A stretch of DNA of 64,000 bases, from contig CAZXIN010000025.1 in assembly GCA_964640795.1 (NCBI GenBank), positions 1-64,000 on the forward strand, read 5' to 3'. The DNA comes from M269 sp964640795 (GTDB taxonomy: Bacteria; Pseudomonadota; Gammaproteobacteria; Enterobacterales; Alteromonadaceae). Of the stretch, positions 28,518-38,296 are shown piece by piece. Under the pieces are notes generated by a model. The model was not told the origin of the DNA. It ran no database searches and worked only from the letters and a program-made list of their open reading frames with translations. Position 1 is the stretch's first letter. Each line of letters opens with the position of its first letter. The translations under genes were made by a program, and so were the position numbers.

Positions 28518-30814
28518 GACTCACCTTTCTCAGGCTTACCATTAGCGATAGTGATCAAATCCAGATAACGATCTGATAATTGAGTGTGAGAGACGCCTTT
28601 CTTCGAAGCTGCGGGTATTGCTTCGTCACCGGATATTAATGCCCATAACCTCTTTTCCAAATCTATCAAACAATGTTCGCAGTCGTCTAAATTGAAACTT
28701 TGTCCCAAGAGTGCTTTTTCCATTGTCGCCACATGGCGAATAAGCTCAGGCTCATTTGCCGTATTGTTTAGCAGTAATTGTTTTATATCATTGATTAATG
28801 CCTGCTCTTGCGTATTAATTTTGTTGGTATATTGACTACTACGGTGACGGTTTATCACACCCAGTATCTGAGTGATATTGTCTGTCACGGCATGATCAAA
28901 ATCATCACTACTTAAGCGCTGCTGATTTTCAATATCGTCTAACTTACCTTGATAGCGTCGCTGCTCAGTCACAGGTGGCGGTTCAAACCCGAGTCGCTTG
29001 ACGTATATTCGTTCTGCTTTTTTTGCTTTATTCAGAAAAGACAGTGCTTCATTCTCAAAAGGCAATGCCAGTTCGGGTTCTGAGAGCAATAAATGCAATT
29101 CCGCTTGCCACATAGCGGCTATCGCCCGCTTCATCATAGCTTTTGGGTTTTGCTTTGTAATCAATCCAATATCAACCTCGCCGTGCGCGTGGCCATACTG
29201 AGCAATGATCTGCTTATACCCTGATAAGCCTTGCGTGTCGTCTGTTGCCTCTTCCTCATGGACATGCTCATCCTCATTAACATGATCTTCTTCTTCATGC
29301 TCTTCGGTGTTGTGCACTTCAAAATCATCTTCTGTTGAAACAACATCAGCTCCACCTTCGCCGAATTCATCACCTAGAAATTGCCCATACTTTTGTTTCA
29401 AATCGTTCTGTGCCTGACCTAGAGATTGAGACGTTTGCTTAAACTCGTCGCGAGATAATTGCTCTTCACTCGCAATAAGCTCCTGCGTTTCGATAATAAT
29501 TTGGCGCTGACTCTTAAAATACTCAGGAATAAAATCGATGACGATGCCACCACTCAAAATGCCTTCTTGCTCATCCTCTAACCAACGGATAATTTTAGTC
29601 TGAGACTTGGTCATTTGGGCCACAGGTGTTTTGTTGTCCCAAGCTCGAATACTAAAATAGAATTCATCACCCGGTTCCATACCAAGCTCGGTCAAGTTCC
29701 ATGTCTTAGAGTAAATATCGCCATCTTTTGATGATCGAGTCTCATCAAAAAGAAAAACCTCATCTCTAAATTTAACTGCTTCACCGGAGCCTTTGGCAAT
29801 TGAAGCCAATATATCAACTTTCGAAATACCAAAATCATCACCGACAATTGCTTCTAAAGTTATTGTGGGCAAAGCGTTTTTTGCGACCTCGGTAATCGTT
29901 TTCTTTGGTGTTATAAATCGAATGAAAGGTTCTTCGTCAGGAACAACTGTTATGCTATATAAATTCTGTATACGACCATGAGATGTACCTATCGAATAGA
30001 TACCCGTTTGTGTCATGGTTTCACTAGCACGATAAAGGGCATCATCTCCTTTTACTAAGTTAAGCTCTTTGTCGTCACCAAAGTGCAGCTGATAATTTAA
30101 AGAAGAATGAGAGAAACCCAATTGCCACGAGACTGTTGAGCCAGATAACACCGTCAGGTTAAGATCATCAGTATTCACTTTACTCTGTTGCACATAACTC
30201 GGTGGTTCAACTTGAATATAAGCCTGAGTAATAGAAGGGGTAATCAAATCAGACTCAGCAATGTTTTCATCATCAACTTGATTGCTTTGCACATCGGTAT
30301 GGCTGCCAGAGATTAAAGACAGTCCATCAAACCACTCTTGGTGATAAGAGAACCCTAAAACGACTAGGAGAACAGTGGCAGCAAGCGTCGCAATCAATCC
30401 ATTTTTCAAGGCATATTTAGGCGTTAACGATACACTTTTTTGATTGAGCAATTTGGTCAGTACGGATTCTACTTTCGATAATTGCAACGTCTGCAATACG
30501 TTAAGCTCGTCTTTTGATTTGCTCAGTAACTCAGTACTTTCCTCAAGTTCTTTAAACTCTCGATTGAGATGAAGCAATAAGTTCTCTATTGTTATTTGTC
30601 GATAAGATCGCGAACGCATGCAACCATATATTGATGCCAATAAACTGGCACTTAAGGTCAACATACCAACAAATAACGATTGGAATGTAACCCCCAACAC
30701 GGCCGATAAAATCAATAGCCATGCCAGTGTGTTAACAGCAAAGCGCGTAAGGTATTGACGCCTTGCACAAACCACATGCTCTTCAAGCTGTTGAATAATT
30801 TTACTAGAAGGCAC
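28514..30814 (-). CDS. DUF4175-like large membrane protein of the Bat operon
   Basis: A 766-residue protein with two N-terminal hydrophobic helices (about 25-60), a third at about 130-150, an Ig-like periplasmic part (about 190-380) and long helical stretches afterwards. An acidic, His-rich patch (about residues 500-525, DNA 29245-29318) has alternating Glu, Asp and His, like a metal-binding or disordered linker. The overall layout matches DUF4175-type proteins found beside MoxR/DUF58 genes. The assignment rests on layout and position, not a motif. Located 2 bases after the BatA-like gene. Confidence 0.6.
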   Translation of the reverse strand: MPSSKIIQQLEEHVVCARRQYLTRFAVNTLAWLLILSAVLGVTFQSLFVGMLTLSASLLASIYGCMRSRSYRQITIENLLLHLNREFKELEESTELLSKSKDELNVLQTLQLSKVESVLTKLLNQKSVSLTPKYALKNGLIATLAATVLLVVLGFSYHQEWFDGLSLISGSHTDVQSNQVDDENIAESDLITPSITQAYIQVEPPSYVQQSKVNTDDLNLTVLSGSTVSWQLGFSHSSLNYQLHFGDDKELNLVKGDDALYRASETMTQTGIYSIGTSHGRIQNLYSITVVPDEEPFIRFITPKKTITEVAKNALPTITLEAIVGDDFGISKVDILASIAKGSGEAVKFRDEVFLFDETRSSKDGDIYSKTWNLTELGMEPGDEFYFSIRAWDNKTPVAQMTKSQTKIIRWLEDEQEGILSGGIVIDFIPEYFKSQRQIIIETQELIASEEQLSRDEFKQTSQSLGQAQNDLKQKYGQFLGDEFGEGGADVVSTEDDFEVHNTEEHEEEDHVNEDEHVHEEEATDDTQGLSGYKQIIAQYGHAHGEVDIGLITKQNPKAMMKRAIAAMWQAELHLLLSEPELALPFENEALSFLNKAKKAERIYVKRLGFEPPPVTEQRRYQGKLDDIENQQRLSSDDFDHAVTDNITQILGVINRHRSSQYTNKINTQEQALINDIKQLLLNNTANEPELIRHVATMEKALLGQSFNLDDCEHCLIDLEKRLWALISGDEAIPAASKKGVSHTQLSDRYLDLITIANGKPEKGES

Positions 30815-30816
30815 TG

Positions 30817-32316
30817 TTAGGTATCCCCGGTTAAATTATTCACATCGTCAGTATTTCGCTTGCGCCTTAGGCTTAATTCAGACCACGTCCTCTCTATGCA
30901 AAATACAATGACGATAAATAACACCAGTGCAAAAGGAGGATTTTTATCTTTCAGATTGACTCCGTTTTCAACATATTCTGATTCGCTTTTCGTTTCCAAG
31001 CCCTTAGAGACTTTTTCTGATATTTGTTTCAGTGTTAGCCTCATTCGCGACAACAATTGCCGTTCAAGCTCTTCATCAAGCGTTCTATTGATAAGTAGTT
31101 CAGCAAGATCATATGGAAAATGTGGCTTAAGAACCCAATTACTCCAACTTGGATTAAACCGACTGTAAAATGAGTAAACTTGCCCTTCCCCAACGCTATT
31201 TGATGTTAGCAACGCTGAACCAGACGTAGTTTTCCAAATCACTTGTGATGAAAATGCGGGTTTTGACAGCGATATAACATCCGGTAAACCCATTTTATGC
31301 AATACAAAATTGCCATAGAGATCTGGTAAAGACGGTTCATTAAAGTAAAAGTGCTCATTAACCGCCGTTTCAACAGTTTGAGAGTTTGCAGAGGCATCAA
31401 TAACCAAACGTGTCCCAGCGGTTGCACGCTGCAATAAGTCAGAGCTTAGCGGTCTGTCTGACAGATATAAAATGACATCAACGTTGTCATAGGCTGAGTC
31501 AGGTAGTTCATTTTCTTCCTTGGCAGTCTCTTTGTAGAGCACTTCTAACCCTGTTAAGGTATTTTCATTCAGTGCCGTCAACGCTGCACGGATGTATGTG
31601 ACATCTTCACGCCTATTAACATCACTGACAACAAGCACTTTCATTGGTACAGGCAATGATATTAGCGCTTCAGCATCTGGTATCTGTGTCACATGCCAGT
31701 CAATCTTTTCCAGCCCGAGAGGCTTTTCGCCAATAAACTGGCTCAAACGGTTTGTTGAATAAACCGTTATGCTGCTATTACTCTCTAAGGGCCGCATGGC
31801 CCTTTTGACTTGCAGCCATACGTTCATATAAGAAACGTGTTCATTTGTTTCGCTACGATTTGAATTAATCATAGGCAAGGTTAATGGAATCACGCCTTCG
31901 TTTATATTCGATAACAAGGAAACATTAATGTCAGGGGCATCCAGTTGCTCAGCTAGCACCTGCTTTTCCTGTAAGCTAGCCACATTTAACCAATCTTGAG
32001 TGACAAAAATAGATTTACTCTGAATTATCTGCTTTTCATCTGATAGAAACAGCTGTGCTAACAACAATGAAATCAAGATTATCAACAACAATCTTAGCGC
32101 CAATAATAAACGTTCGATTAACCGTATTTCGGTCATTTTTTTGAGTTTCTTGGTGGCGATCAATCGAATATCACCAATAGGAACGAGCTTACCGCGACTT
32201 ATGTTAAAAAGGTGGATAACAATGGGGATAACCAGTGCGAGCAAGAAATACAGCATAGCTGGTGATTGCAGGCTCCATTGACTATTTTTTAATGCACTCG
32301 ACAATACGTCAGTCAT
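30817..32316 (-). CDS. BatA-type N-terminal domain membrane protein
   Basis: A 499-residue protein. The N-terminal 95 residues match the BatA/aerotolerance N-terminal domain: LLALVIPIVIHLFNISRGKLV, then basic residues and IERLLLALRLLLIILISLLL. A periplasmic segment of about 350 residues follows, and a C-terminal transmembrane helix (about 455-475) ends in a short cytoplasmic basic tail. It lacks an evident MIDAS motif, so it is not a full vWA BatA. It sits 2 bases after DUF58 and 2 bases before the DUF4175-like gene. Confidence 0.75.
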   Translation of the reverse strand: MTDVLSSALKNSQWSLQSPAMLYFLLALVIPIVIHLFNISRGKLVPIGDIRLIATKKLKKMTEIRLIERLLLALRLLLIILISLLLAQLFLSDEKQIIQSKSIFVTQDWLNVASLQEKQVLAEQLDAPDINVSLLSNINEGVIPLTLPMINSNRSETNEHVSYMNVWLQVKRAMRPLESNSSITVYSTNRLSQFIGEKPLGLEKIDWHVTQIPDAEALISLPVPMKVLVVSDVNRREDVTYIRAALTALNENTLTGLEVLYKETAKEENELPDSAYDNVDVILYLSDRPLSSDLLQRATAGTRLVIDASANSQTVETAVNEHFYFNEPSLPDLYGNFVLHKMGLPDVISLSKPAFSSQVIWKTTSGSALLTSNSVGEGQVYSFYSRFNPSWSNWVLKPHFPYDLAELLINRTLDEELERQLLSRMRLTLKQISEKVSKGLETKSESEYVENGVNLKDKNPPFALVLFIVIVFCIERTWSELSLRRKRNTDDVNNLTGDT

Positions 32317-32318
32317 AG

Positions 32319-33227
32319 CTAAACCAGCTTTTGCCTAGCAGATAAAAATTGGAATAATGCGCTATCTAATGGCTTATCAATATTGCATGTAACATGTTGA
32401 ACCTGATGTTCAGACAGTTTCTGCTTCAATTTATCATTAAAATCTTGTCTATTTTTAAGGTAATCGGCTTTCACCGATTTTGCAGAAACCAATCGTTGCT
32501 GCTTGGTTTCCAAATCCTCAAAACGAAGCACTCCAGAATACGAGAAGTCAATTTCATCAGAAGACTCAAGTTGAATTGCAACAACGTCCGTTTTTGTGTT
32601 TTTAAGTGACACGACTAAGTTAGTTATTTCATCATCCTGCTGATAAAAATCGCTAACAATCATGACTAAACCACTGCGCCGCATAGCACTGATGTTAGAC
32701 TTCAACTGCGTTAGATCAGGAAACATGCCACCCGACTTCATACGCGCCAGTTGCAGTAAGATACGTTGATACTGCTGCAAACCACCCAGAGCTGGTAAAT
32801 AATTGGTTTGCTCCGTGGACACGCCCATTAACCCTGTAGCGTCACCTTGTTGCTGCGCCAAATAAGCTATGGTTGCTAATAAATAACGACCATAATCAAG
32901 TTTACTCAAGTCTTGCTGATCTTGAACAATACCCGATCGTTTTTGCATCGATGCACTTGCATCAAGGATGAGCCAAACATTAATGTTACTCTCTCGCTCA
33001 GCTTCTCTAACAAAATAACGGTCGGAGCGCGCAAAAAGTTTCCAATCTATTTTACTCAACTCATCACCGGGCTCATAGGCTCGATATTGACTAAACTCTA
33101 TGCCTGTGCCTTTCTGTCGGCTCCGATGTAAACCATGCATAAAACCCTCTGCCACCGTTTTAGCAATCAAAGGGATATCTTTAACACGTGCTAAAGTTAA
33201 CGGGTCAATAAACTGTTGGATAACCAT
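32319..33227 (-). CDS. DUF58 (vWA-like) protein
   Basis: A 302-residue DUF58 family protein, which accompanies MoxR AAA+ ATPases. Signature near the N terminus: GTGIEFSQYRAYEPGDELSK, then IDWKLFARSDRYFVREAERE. A vWA-like core follows, with WLILDASASM providing a MIDAS-type DxSxS. The gene starts 1 base after the MoxR stop and is followed by the BatA-like gene. Family members usually run about 290-440 residues. The role is unknown in detail; related pairs load cofactors or help complexes mature. Confidence 0.9.
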   Translation of the reverse strand: MVIQQFIDPLTLARVKDIPLIAKTVAEGFMHGLHRSRQKGTGIEFSQYRAYEPGDELSKIDWKLFARSDRYFVREAERESNINVWLILDASASMQKRSGIVQDQQDLSKLDYGRYLLATIAYLAQQQGDATGLMGVSTEQTNYLPALGGLQQYQRILLQLARMKSGGMFPDLTQLKSNISAMRRSGLVMIVSDFYQQDDEITNLVVSLKNTKTDVVAIQLESSDEIDFSYSGVLRFEDLETKQQRLVSAKSVKADYLKNRQDFNDKLKQKLSEHQVQHVTCNIDKPLDSALFQFLSARQKLV

Positions 33228-34241
33228 TTAGCTTTTCAAAGGGCTTTGCGGTTGAGGTACATCTTTTAGTAGAGCGTCGACCACATTATCTGTTGTTACG
33301 TTTTGCGCTTCGGCTTGGAAATTAACCAAAATTCTATGTCGTAACACACTATGTGCAATTTTCTTAATATCATCAATGGAAACGGCAAAGCGTCCATCAA
33401 GCAGCGCATAAGCTTTTGCACAAAGCACCAATGCTTGCCCTGCTCTTGGTCCAGCTCCCCAGCGAACAAATTCTTTTACTGTTTTCGACTCACTCTTCTC
33501 TGGACGAGTAAATCGAACAAGCTGCGTTACGTAGGCCAATAAGGCGTCTGAGACATCTATCGAACGTACCAATTGCTGTAGATTAACAATATCCTCGCCG
33601 CTGAGTACCGACTTTAACTCAGTGTGAGATGTCCCCGTTGTTCTGCGAAGGATTTCCATTTCTTCGTCCGCACTTGGATAACCGACAAGAATAAACATTA
33701 AAAAACGATCGAGTTGAGCTTCCGGCAAAGGGTATGTACCCGATTGCTCAACAGGATTCTGTGTTGCTAAAACAAAGAAAGGCTTTGGCAAATCAAAACT
33801 ATTACCCGCATAGCTCACTTTACGTTCTTGCATTGCTTCCAATAGTGCAGCTTGAGTCTTGGGAGGTGTACGGTTGATCTCATCAGCCAACAAGATATTG
33901 GTAAATACTGGGCCTTGTTGAAACTTAAAAAAACGATCACCGGACTCATGATCTGTTTCTAATATTTCCGTTCCTATAATATCGCTCGGCATTAAATCTG
34001 GCGTAAATTGGACTCGGTTAAAACCTAATTCTAAACTTTTTGATAAAGTACTAACCATCAATGTCTTAGCTAGCCCTGGGACACCTTCTAATAGGCAATG
34101 ACCACCAGCCAAAATACTCACAAGTAACTGATTAATAACGTCTTCTTGTCCAACAATCACTTTTCCAACTTCATCCCCGACTTGCTTAAGTTTGCGCAAA
34201 GTGAGCTCAATACTTTCTTGTGTTAGTACTTCATCTGACAT
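33228..34241 (-). CDS. MoxR-family AAA+ ATPase
   Basis: A 337-residue AAA+ chaperone-like ATPase: Walker A GVPGLAKT at about 58-65, Walker B LLADEINRTPPKTQAALLEAMQE, sensor 1 region ATQNPVEQSGTYPLPEAQLDRF. These are the standard MoxR motifs. The gene adjoins the DUF58 vWA-like protein, its usual partner. In the Bat context the pair is thought to help maturation of envelope or metal-dependent proteins. Here the nearby Tat-exported TldD/TldE pair is a candidate client or co-worker. Confidence 0.95.
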   Translation of the reverse strand: MSDEVLTQESIELTLRKLKQVGDEVGKVIVGQEDVINQLLVSILAGGHCLLEGVPGLAKTLMVSTLSKSLELGFNRVQFTPDLMPSDIIGTEILETDHESGDRFFKFQQGPVFTNILLADEINRTPPKTQAALLEAMQERKVSYAGNSFDLPKPFFVLATQNPVEQSGTYPLPEAQLDRFLMFILVGYPSADEEMEILRRTTGTSHTELKSVLSGEDIVNLQQLVRSIDVSDALLAYVTQLVRFTRPEKSESKTVKEFVRWGAGPRAGQALVLCAKAYALLDGRFAVSIDDIKKIAHSVLRHRILVNFQAEAQNVTTDNVVDALLKDVPQPQSPLKS

Positions 34242-34286
34242 AGAGAATTCTCTGAATATAATTAACGTGCTAGGACGAATATGAAA

Positions 34287-34997
34287 TTAAGCGGTCATCG
34301 CGTAGATAACAATATTGACGGCAAACTTAGTGTTGTCGATTTTAAGCCAACGTTTGTTACGAAAATCGTAATCCCATTCACAGCCTAAATCCTTATTGCT
34401 GTATAGCACTGCAATACGGCCATTGATCACAATAGCTTTGAGGTAATCATGTACAAGATCATCTCCCCATCCGTTGAGTTCGATGGATGTTTGCGGAGGT
34501 CCATCAAACTCGAAGAATGCGTTATAAATAGGATGATCATTTGGGATCTTAGCTAATGCCTCATCACTAAAAATCTCTGCCATTTGTGCTTCAAATGTTC
34601 GAGCAAACATACCGTCTATATCGTGATTGCAATCATCAACAAAAACAAAACCACCATTATCAACGTATTGTTTAAAGTTCTGCTTCTCTTGTTGTGTGAA
34701 TTGCACTAATCGATGCCCTGCCATATAGCAAAATGGAGAAGACAACATCGTTGGGTCAGATAGTGGGATAATTCGTTCTTTGATATCAACTCGAAGACTC
34801 GTATATTCAATCAGCGAGTTAAGCACGTTAGCAGGCATGCGTTCATCAACCTCCCAATCACCCGACTCATAGCTAAGTCGCGTAAAGAAAAAGTCATAGT
34901 GCTCACGAGCTGATGCAACAGAGTTTGGCAGCAAGATTGCACTACTTAACAACGCTGAAGAACGTTTTATAAACCCACGGCGATCAATAAAAGGCAT
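34287..34997 (-). CDS. Tat-exported DUF4159 protein
   Basis: A 236-residue protein with a twin-arginine signal (DRRGFIKRSSALLSS) followed by a hydrophobic segment and an expected ASA cleavage. The mature part has LSYESGDWE and YVDNGGFVFVDDCNHD typical of DUF4159, a glutamine-amidotransferase-like fold. It lies between the MoxR and TldE genes on the same strand. Tat export suggests it folds before export or binds a cofactor. Function unknown. Confidence 0.85.
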   Translation of the reverse strand: MPFIDRRGFIKRSSALLSSAILLPNSVASAREHYDFFFTRLSYESGDWEVDERMPANVLNSLIEYTSLRVDIKERIIPLSDPTMLSSPFCYMAGHRLVQFTQQEKQNFKQYVDNGGFVFVDDCNHDIDGMFARTFEAQMAEIFSDEALAKIPNDHPIYNAFFEFDGPPQTSIELNGWGDDLVHDYLKAIVINGRIAVLYSNKDLGCEWDYDFRNKRWLKIDNTKFAVNIVIYAMTA

Positions 34998-35061
34998 AAA
35001 AATAAAAGCTTATTAACTCAATAAAGGTGCGGCGAAAAGCAAGCTTTCACCGCATTGTTGC

Positions 35062-36393
35062 TTAAACCGCGTCAGACAAGCTACTAAAGGTAAAGTCTCT
35101 GATCTTCATCGGTGGGATCATATTGCCATTAATACGTTCAGGCTTACCCATTGCTTCAATGTTATTCAACATGATGATTGGGCTCTCATTAAACCTGAAG
35201 TTCTTAATAGGATATTTGATCTTGCCGTTTTCAATATAAAACGTACCGTCACGCGTTAAACCTGTATACAGCAGGGTTTGTGGGTCAAGCGGGCGTATAT
35301 ACCAAAGGCGTGTGACTAACACGCCACGTCGTGTATTTTTAATCATTTCTTCAAGCGAATCACTGCCACCTTCCATAATGATATTGCCACCGCGAGGTTG
35401 ATAATCAACACCGGTCTTCTTGGCCCAGAAAGGCGAATTAGGCATATTGGCAATAACGCCATCCTTAATCCAGTCAACACGATTTCTAGGATAGCCATCC
35501 CCACCAAAGGGTCTCGCTGGTGCGATTGGATGTTGAGGATCAGAGTAAATATTCACACGTTCGTCGAACATCTTCTGACCTAATTTGTTCTTAGGTTCAC
35601 CTTCTTTAGCTCCTTTGTTACTTAGGAAACTGCGACCTTCATCAGCGGAACGCTGATTAAATGCACGCATCATGTTACCTAATAAACCAACACTGGCAGC
35701 AGGCTCTAGAATAACCGTATATTTACCCGGCTCTAGTTCCTTCGCTCCCACAGAGCCTTTAGATTTCTGAATGGCAACGTCAGATGCTGTAGCTGTATTT
35801 AACAGCTTATAGTCACTGTAGTTACGCGACGCCCAACCTGATCCTCGACCATCCTCAGTACGAATAGTGACAGAGAAATCAACATTGGTTGACGTATTAT
35901 AAGCAAATAACCCTTTGTTATTCATGATAGCGCTAAAAGTAACAGCTTCTTCTAAGAAGCCAGCCGCAACCAACTTGTTCTTTTTAGACGGTTGAATACT
36001 TGAATTAGCAGCACTTGCCCTATCTTCTGGTGTTACTTTCGCTGTTGAATCGAAATAAGTTTTAGATTCCAGATACTTTTGCTTGCCGAATATCGGCATG
36101 TATTCTTTGTTTTCAGGGGCTAATTTTGCTAGCTCTTCCGACCGACGTACGACTTTTTCCAGCGACGCGTCGTCAAATTCATTAATCGTTGCTACACCTG
36201 TGCGTGTACCAAACGTTGACTGAACCGCTAACGTCACATCACTCTCTTCGCCAGCAGTAGACACGGTATTTCGAGCGTAACGTATGTTGCCACCAACTTG
36301 TCCATCAAGATTACATTCACATTCATCAGCCTTTGAAAATGCGAGGACCTTAGTGAGTAGCTCTTTTGATTTTTTTTCAGATAAAATAGTCAT
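35062..36393 (-). CDS. TldE/PmbA-type subunit (TldD/PmbA family)
   Basis: A 443-residue protein of the TldD/PmbA superfamily. N-terminal LDGQVGGNIRYARNTVSTAG and middle LEPGKYTVILEPAAS fit the fold. It lacks the HExxxH zinc motif, as expected of the non-catalytic PmbA/TldE partner of a heterodimer. No signal peptide is visible, so it may piggyback on its Tat-exported TldD partner 27 bases upstream, or stay in the cytosol. Role in other bacteria: proteolysis and maturation of peptides such as microcin B17; here the substrate is unknown. Confidence 0.82.
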   Translation of the reverse strand: MTILSEKKSKELLTKVLAFSKADECECNLDGQVGGNIRYARNTVSTAGEESDVTLAVQSTFGTRTGVATINEFDDASLEKVVRRSEELAKLAPENKEYMPIFGKQKYLESKTYFDSTAKVTPEDRASAANSSIQPSKKNKLVAAGFLEEAVTFSAIMNNKGLFAYNTSTNVDFSVTIRTEDGRGSGWASRNYSDYKLLNTATASDVAIQKSKGSVGAKELEPGKYTVILEPAASVGLLGNMMRAFNQRSADEGRSFLSNKGAKEGEPKNKLGQKMFDERVNIYSDPQHPIAPARPFGGDGYPRNRVDWIKDGVIANMPNSPFWAKKTGVDYQPRGGNIIMEGGSDSLEEMIKNTRRGVLVTRLWYIRPLDPQTLLYTGLTRDGTFYIENGKIKYPIKNFRFNESPIIMLNNIEAMGKPERINGNMIPPMKIRDFTFSSLSDAV

Positions 36394-36420
36394 TATTTAA
36401 TGCTTCCTTCGAACCTTTAC

Positions 36421-38049
36421 TTACACGTTACGTGCGGTATTAATCACGTTAATGTTGTTAAATCTCGTGGTTGGACAACCATGAGACACCGCACTAACTT
36501 GCGAAGGCTGACCTTTACCATCGAAGAAAGTCCCGCCGACTCTATAATCAGACTTACCAGCCATTTGCACACAGCTATTCCAAAATTGTTGCGTGTTGGA
36601 TTGATAAGCGACATCCTCAATTTGGTCAACTATCTTGCCGTCTTTAATTTCATAGAACAATTGCCCGCCAAATTGGAAGTTGTAACGTTGTTGATCAATA
36701 GAAAATGACCCCCTACCGGCGATATAAATACCCTTTTCAACGTCTTTAATGACATCGTCTGCAGATAAGTCTTCTTTGTTTGGACGCAAAGAAACATTGG
36801 ACATACGTTGGAACTGAACGTCACGCCAGCTTTGAGAGTATGAGCAACCATGTGATTCATTTTGGTCGATCATGTGTACTTGATCACGAGTTGCTTGGTA
36901 ATTAACTAAAATACCGTCTTTAACTAAATCCCACTCTTTCGTTTTAACGCCTTCATCGTCGTAAGCAACATACCCTAGAGAATGAGGTTGTGTCTTATCT
37001 GCAAAAAGATTCACTATGTCAGAACCATACTGGAACTTTTTACTCTTCCATTTATCCAACGTCGCAAAACTGGTGCCAGCAAAGTTTGCTTCGTAACCTA
37101 ACACGCGATCGAGTTCTAATGGATGCCCCACTGACTCATGGATAGTCAGCATTAAGTGAGCAGGATCGAGCACGAGATCATATTTGCCGGGTTCAACCGA
37201 CTTAGCTTTCAATTTCGCTTTTAGCTGTTTGCCTGCTTCTGCGGCATCTTCAATAATGTCATAAGAATTTTTATATCCAACATTAGCACCAGATATTCTA
37301 ATCTTGTCTTCTTCTTTACCGTCAAGGTACTCAAAACCCATACCAACGGGGTTACCTAGGCCATTGCGCTGTTTAAAGCCACTCTCACCTATACCGGTCG
37401 CCGTAAAAGGTGCCCATAAACGATGAACATCTTGATCAATATATGATCCATCTGTCGAAGCGAAATATTTTTGTTCGTTAACGAGGAAAAGTGACGAATT
37501 AATAAAATTAGCACCGTTTTTCATGGCTGCATCGTTAACTGACAACAATAAATCAACTTTCTCTTTTATCGGTATTTCAATCGCATTCTTTTTAATCGGC
37601 GTTTGCCAACTCACGTCACCTACACCTTTAACTGGTGCTAATTTAACCGGCGCTGTTTGAAACTTAGAGTTAGCAATGGCAACAGCAACAGCTTGTTCGG
37701 CTGCTTTCGCAATACTGTCTGGAGTCATATTTGACGTTGATGCAAAACCCCATGTACCGTTAGCAATAACGCGAACACCAATACCTGCAGATTCTGTATT
37801 AACAATATTAGAAACGCGCGCTTCACGTGTTTGTACAAACTGATTTAGATAACGACCTATGCGCGCATCAGCATAGGTTGCACCTTTGGCTTTGGCTGCA
37901 TTGAGGGCAATATTAGCGAGCTTTTTCTTTTGAGCTACGTCCATAGGTCTATCAAGCAACTGTTCTGCTGACACAGCAATACCTGAGATTGGCAACATCA
38001 GTGCACTTGCACCCACACCGCCTAGTTTAATGAAGTCACGCCTTTCCAT
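36421..38049 (-). CDS. Tat-exported TldD-type metalloprotease
   Basis: A 542-residue TldD/PmbA family protein with the zinc motif HESVGH at residues 304-309, so it is the catalytic (TldD-type) subunit. A Tat signal is present at the start (MERRDFIKLGGVGASALMLP). E. coli TldD is cytosolic, so export is a notable difference. The mature protein begins around residue 29 (VSAEQ). It is the first gene of the operon that continues with TldE, DUF4159, MoxR and the Bat-like genes. Substrate unknown. Confidence 0.9.
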   Translation of the reverse strand: MERRDFIKLGGVGASALMLPISGIAVSAEQLLDRPMDVAQKKKLANIALNAAKAKGATYADARIGRYLNQFVQTREARVSNIVNTESAGIGVRVIANGTWGFASTSNMTPDSIAKAAEQAVAVAIANSKFQTAPVKLAPVKGVGDVSWQTPIKKNAIEIPIKEKVDLLLSVNDAAMKNGANFINSSLFLVNEQKYFASTDGSYIDQDVHRLWAPFTATGIGESGFKQRNGLGNPVGMGFEYLDGKEEDKIRISGANVGYKNSYDIIEDAAEAGKQLKAKLKAKSVEPGKYDLVLDPAHLMLTIHESVGHPLELDRVLGYEANFAGTSFATLDKWKSKKFQYGSDIVNLFADKTQPHSLGYVAYDDEGVKTKEWDLVKDGILVNYQATRDQVHMIDQNESHGCSYSQSWRDVQFQRMSNVSLRPNKEDLSADDVIKDVEKGIYIAGRGSFSIDQQRYNFQFGGQLFYEIKDGKIVDQIEDVAYQSNTQQFWNSCVQMAGKSDYRVGGTFFDGKGQPSQVSAVSHGCPTTRFNNINVINTARNV

Positions 38050-38296
38050 TTACTCTTCCTCTGGGGTTTATTTTTATATATCAATCGTTAACCACACTTT
38101 ATCTACCAATACGATCTCAGTTGCAACAGAAAGTCGGTGAACGACAATCCAATGCGATAAAGTTAAATCTTTTGACTTGAGTGTATTCTAATTATCGAAG
38201 CATACTCAAGCTGAGTTCAGTGGGTATATTAGCTATTTAACCCCTGCTCGGGATAAGCAATAACTATAAACAAGCCATTTTTCTCATGTCTTAAGA

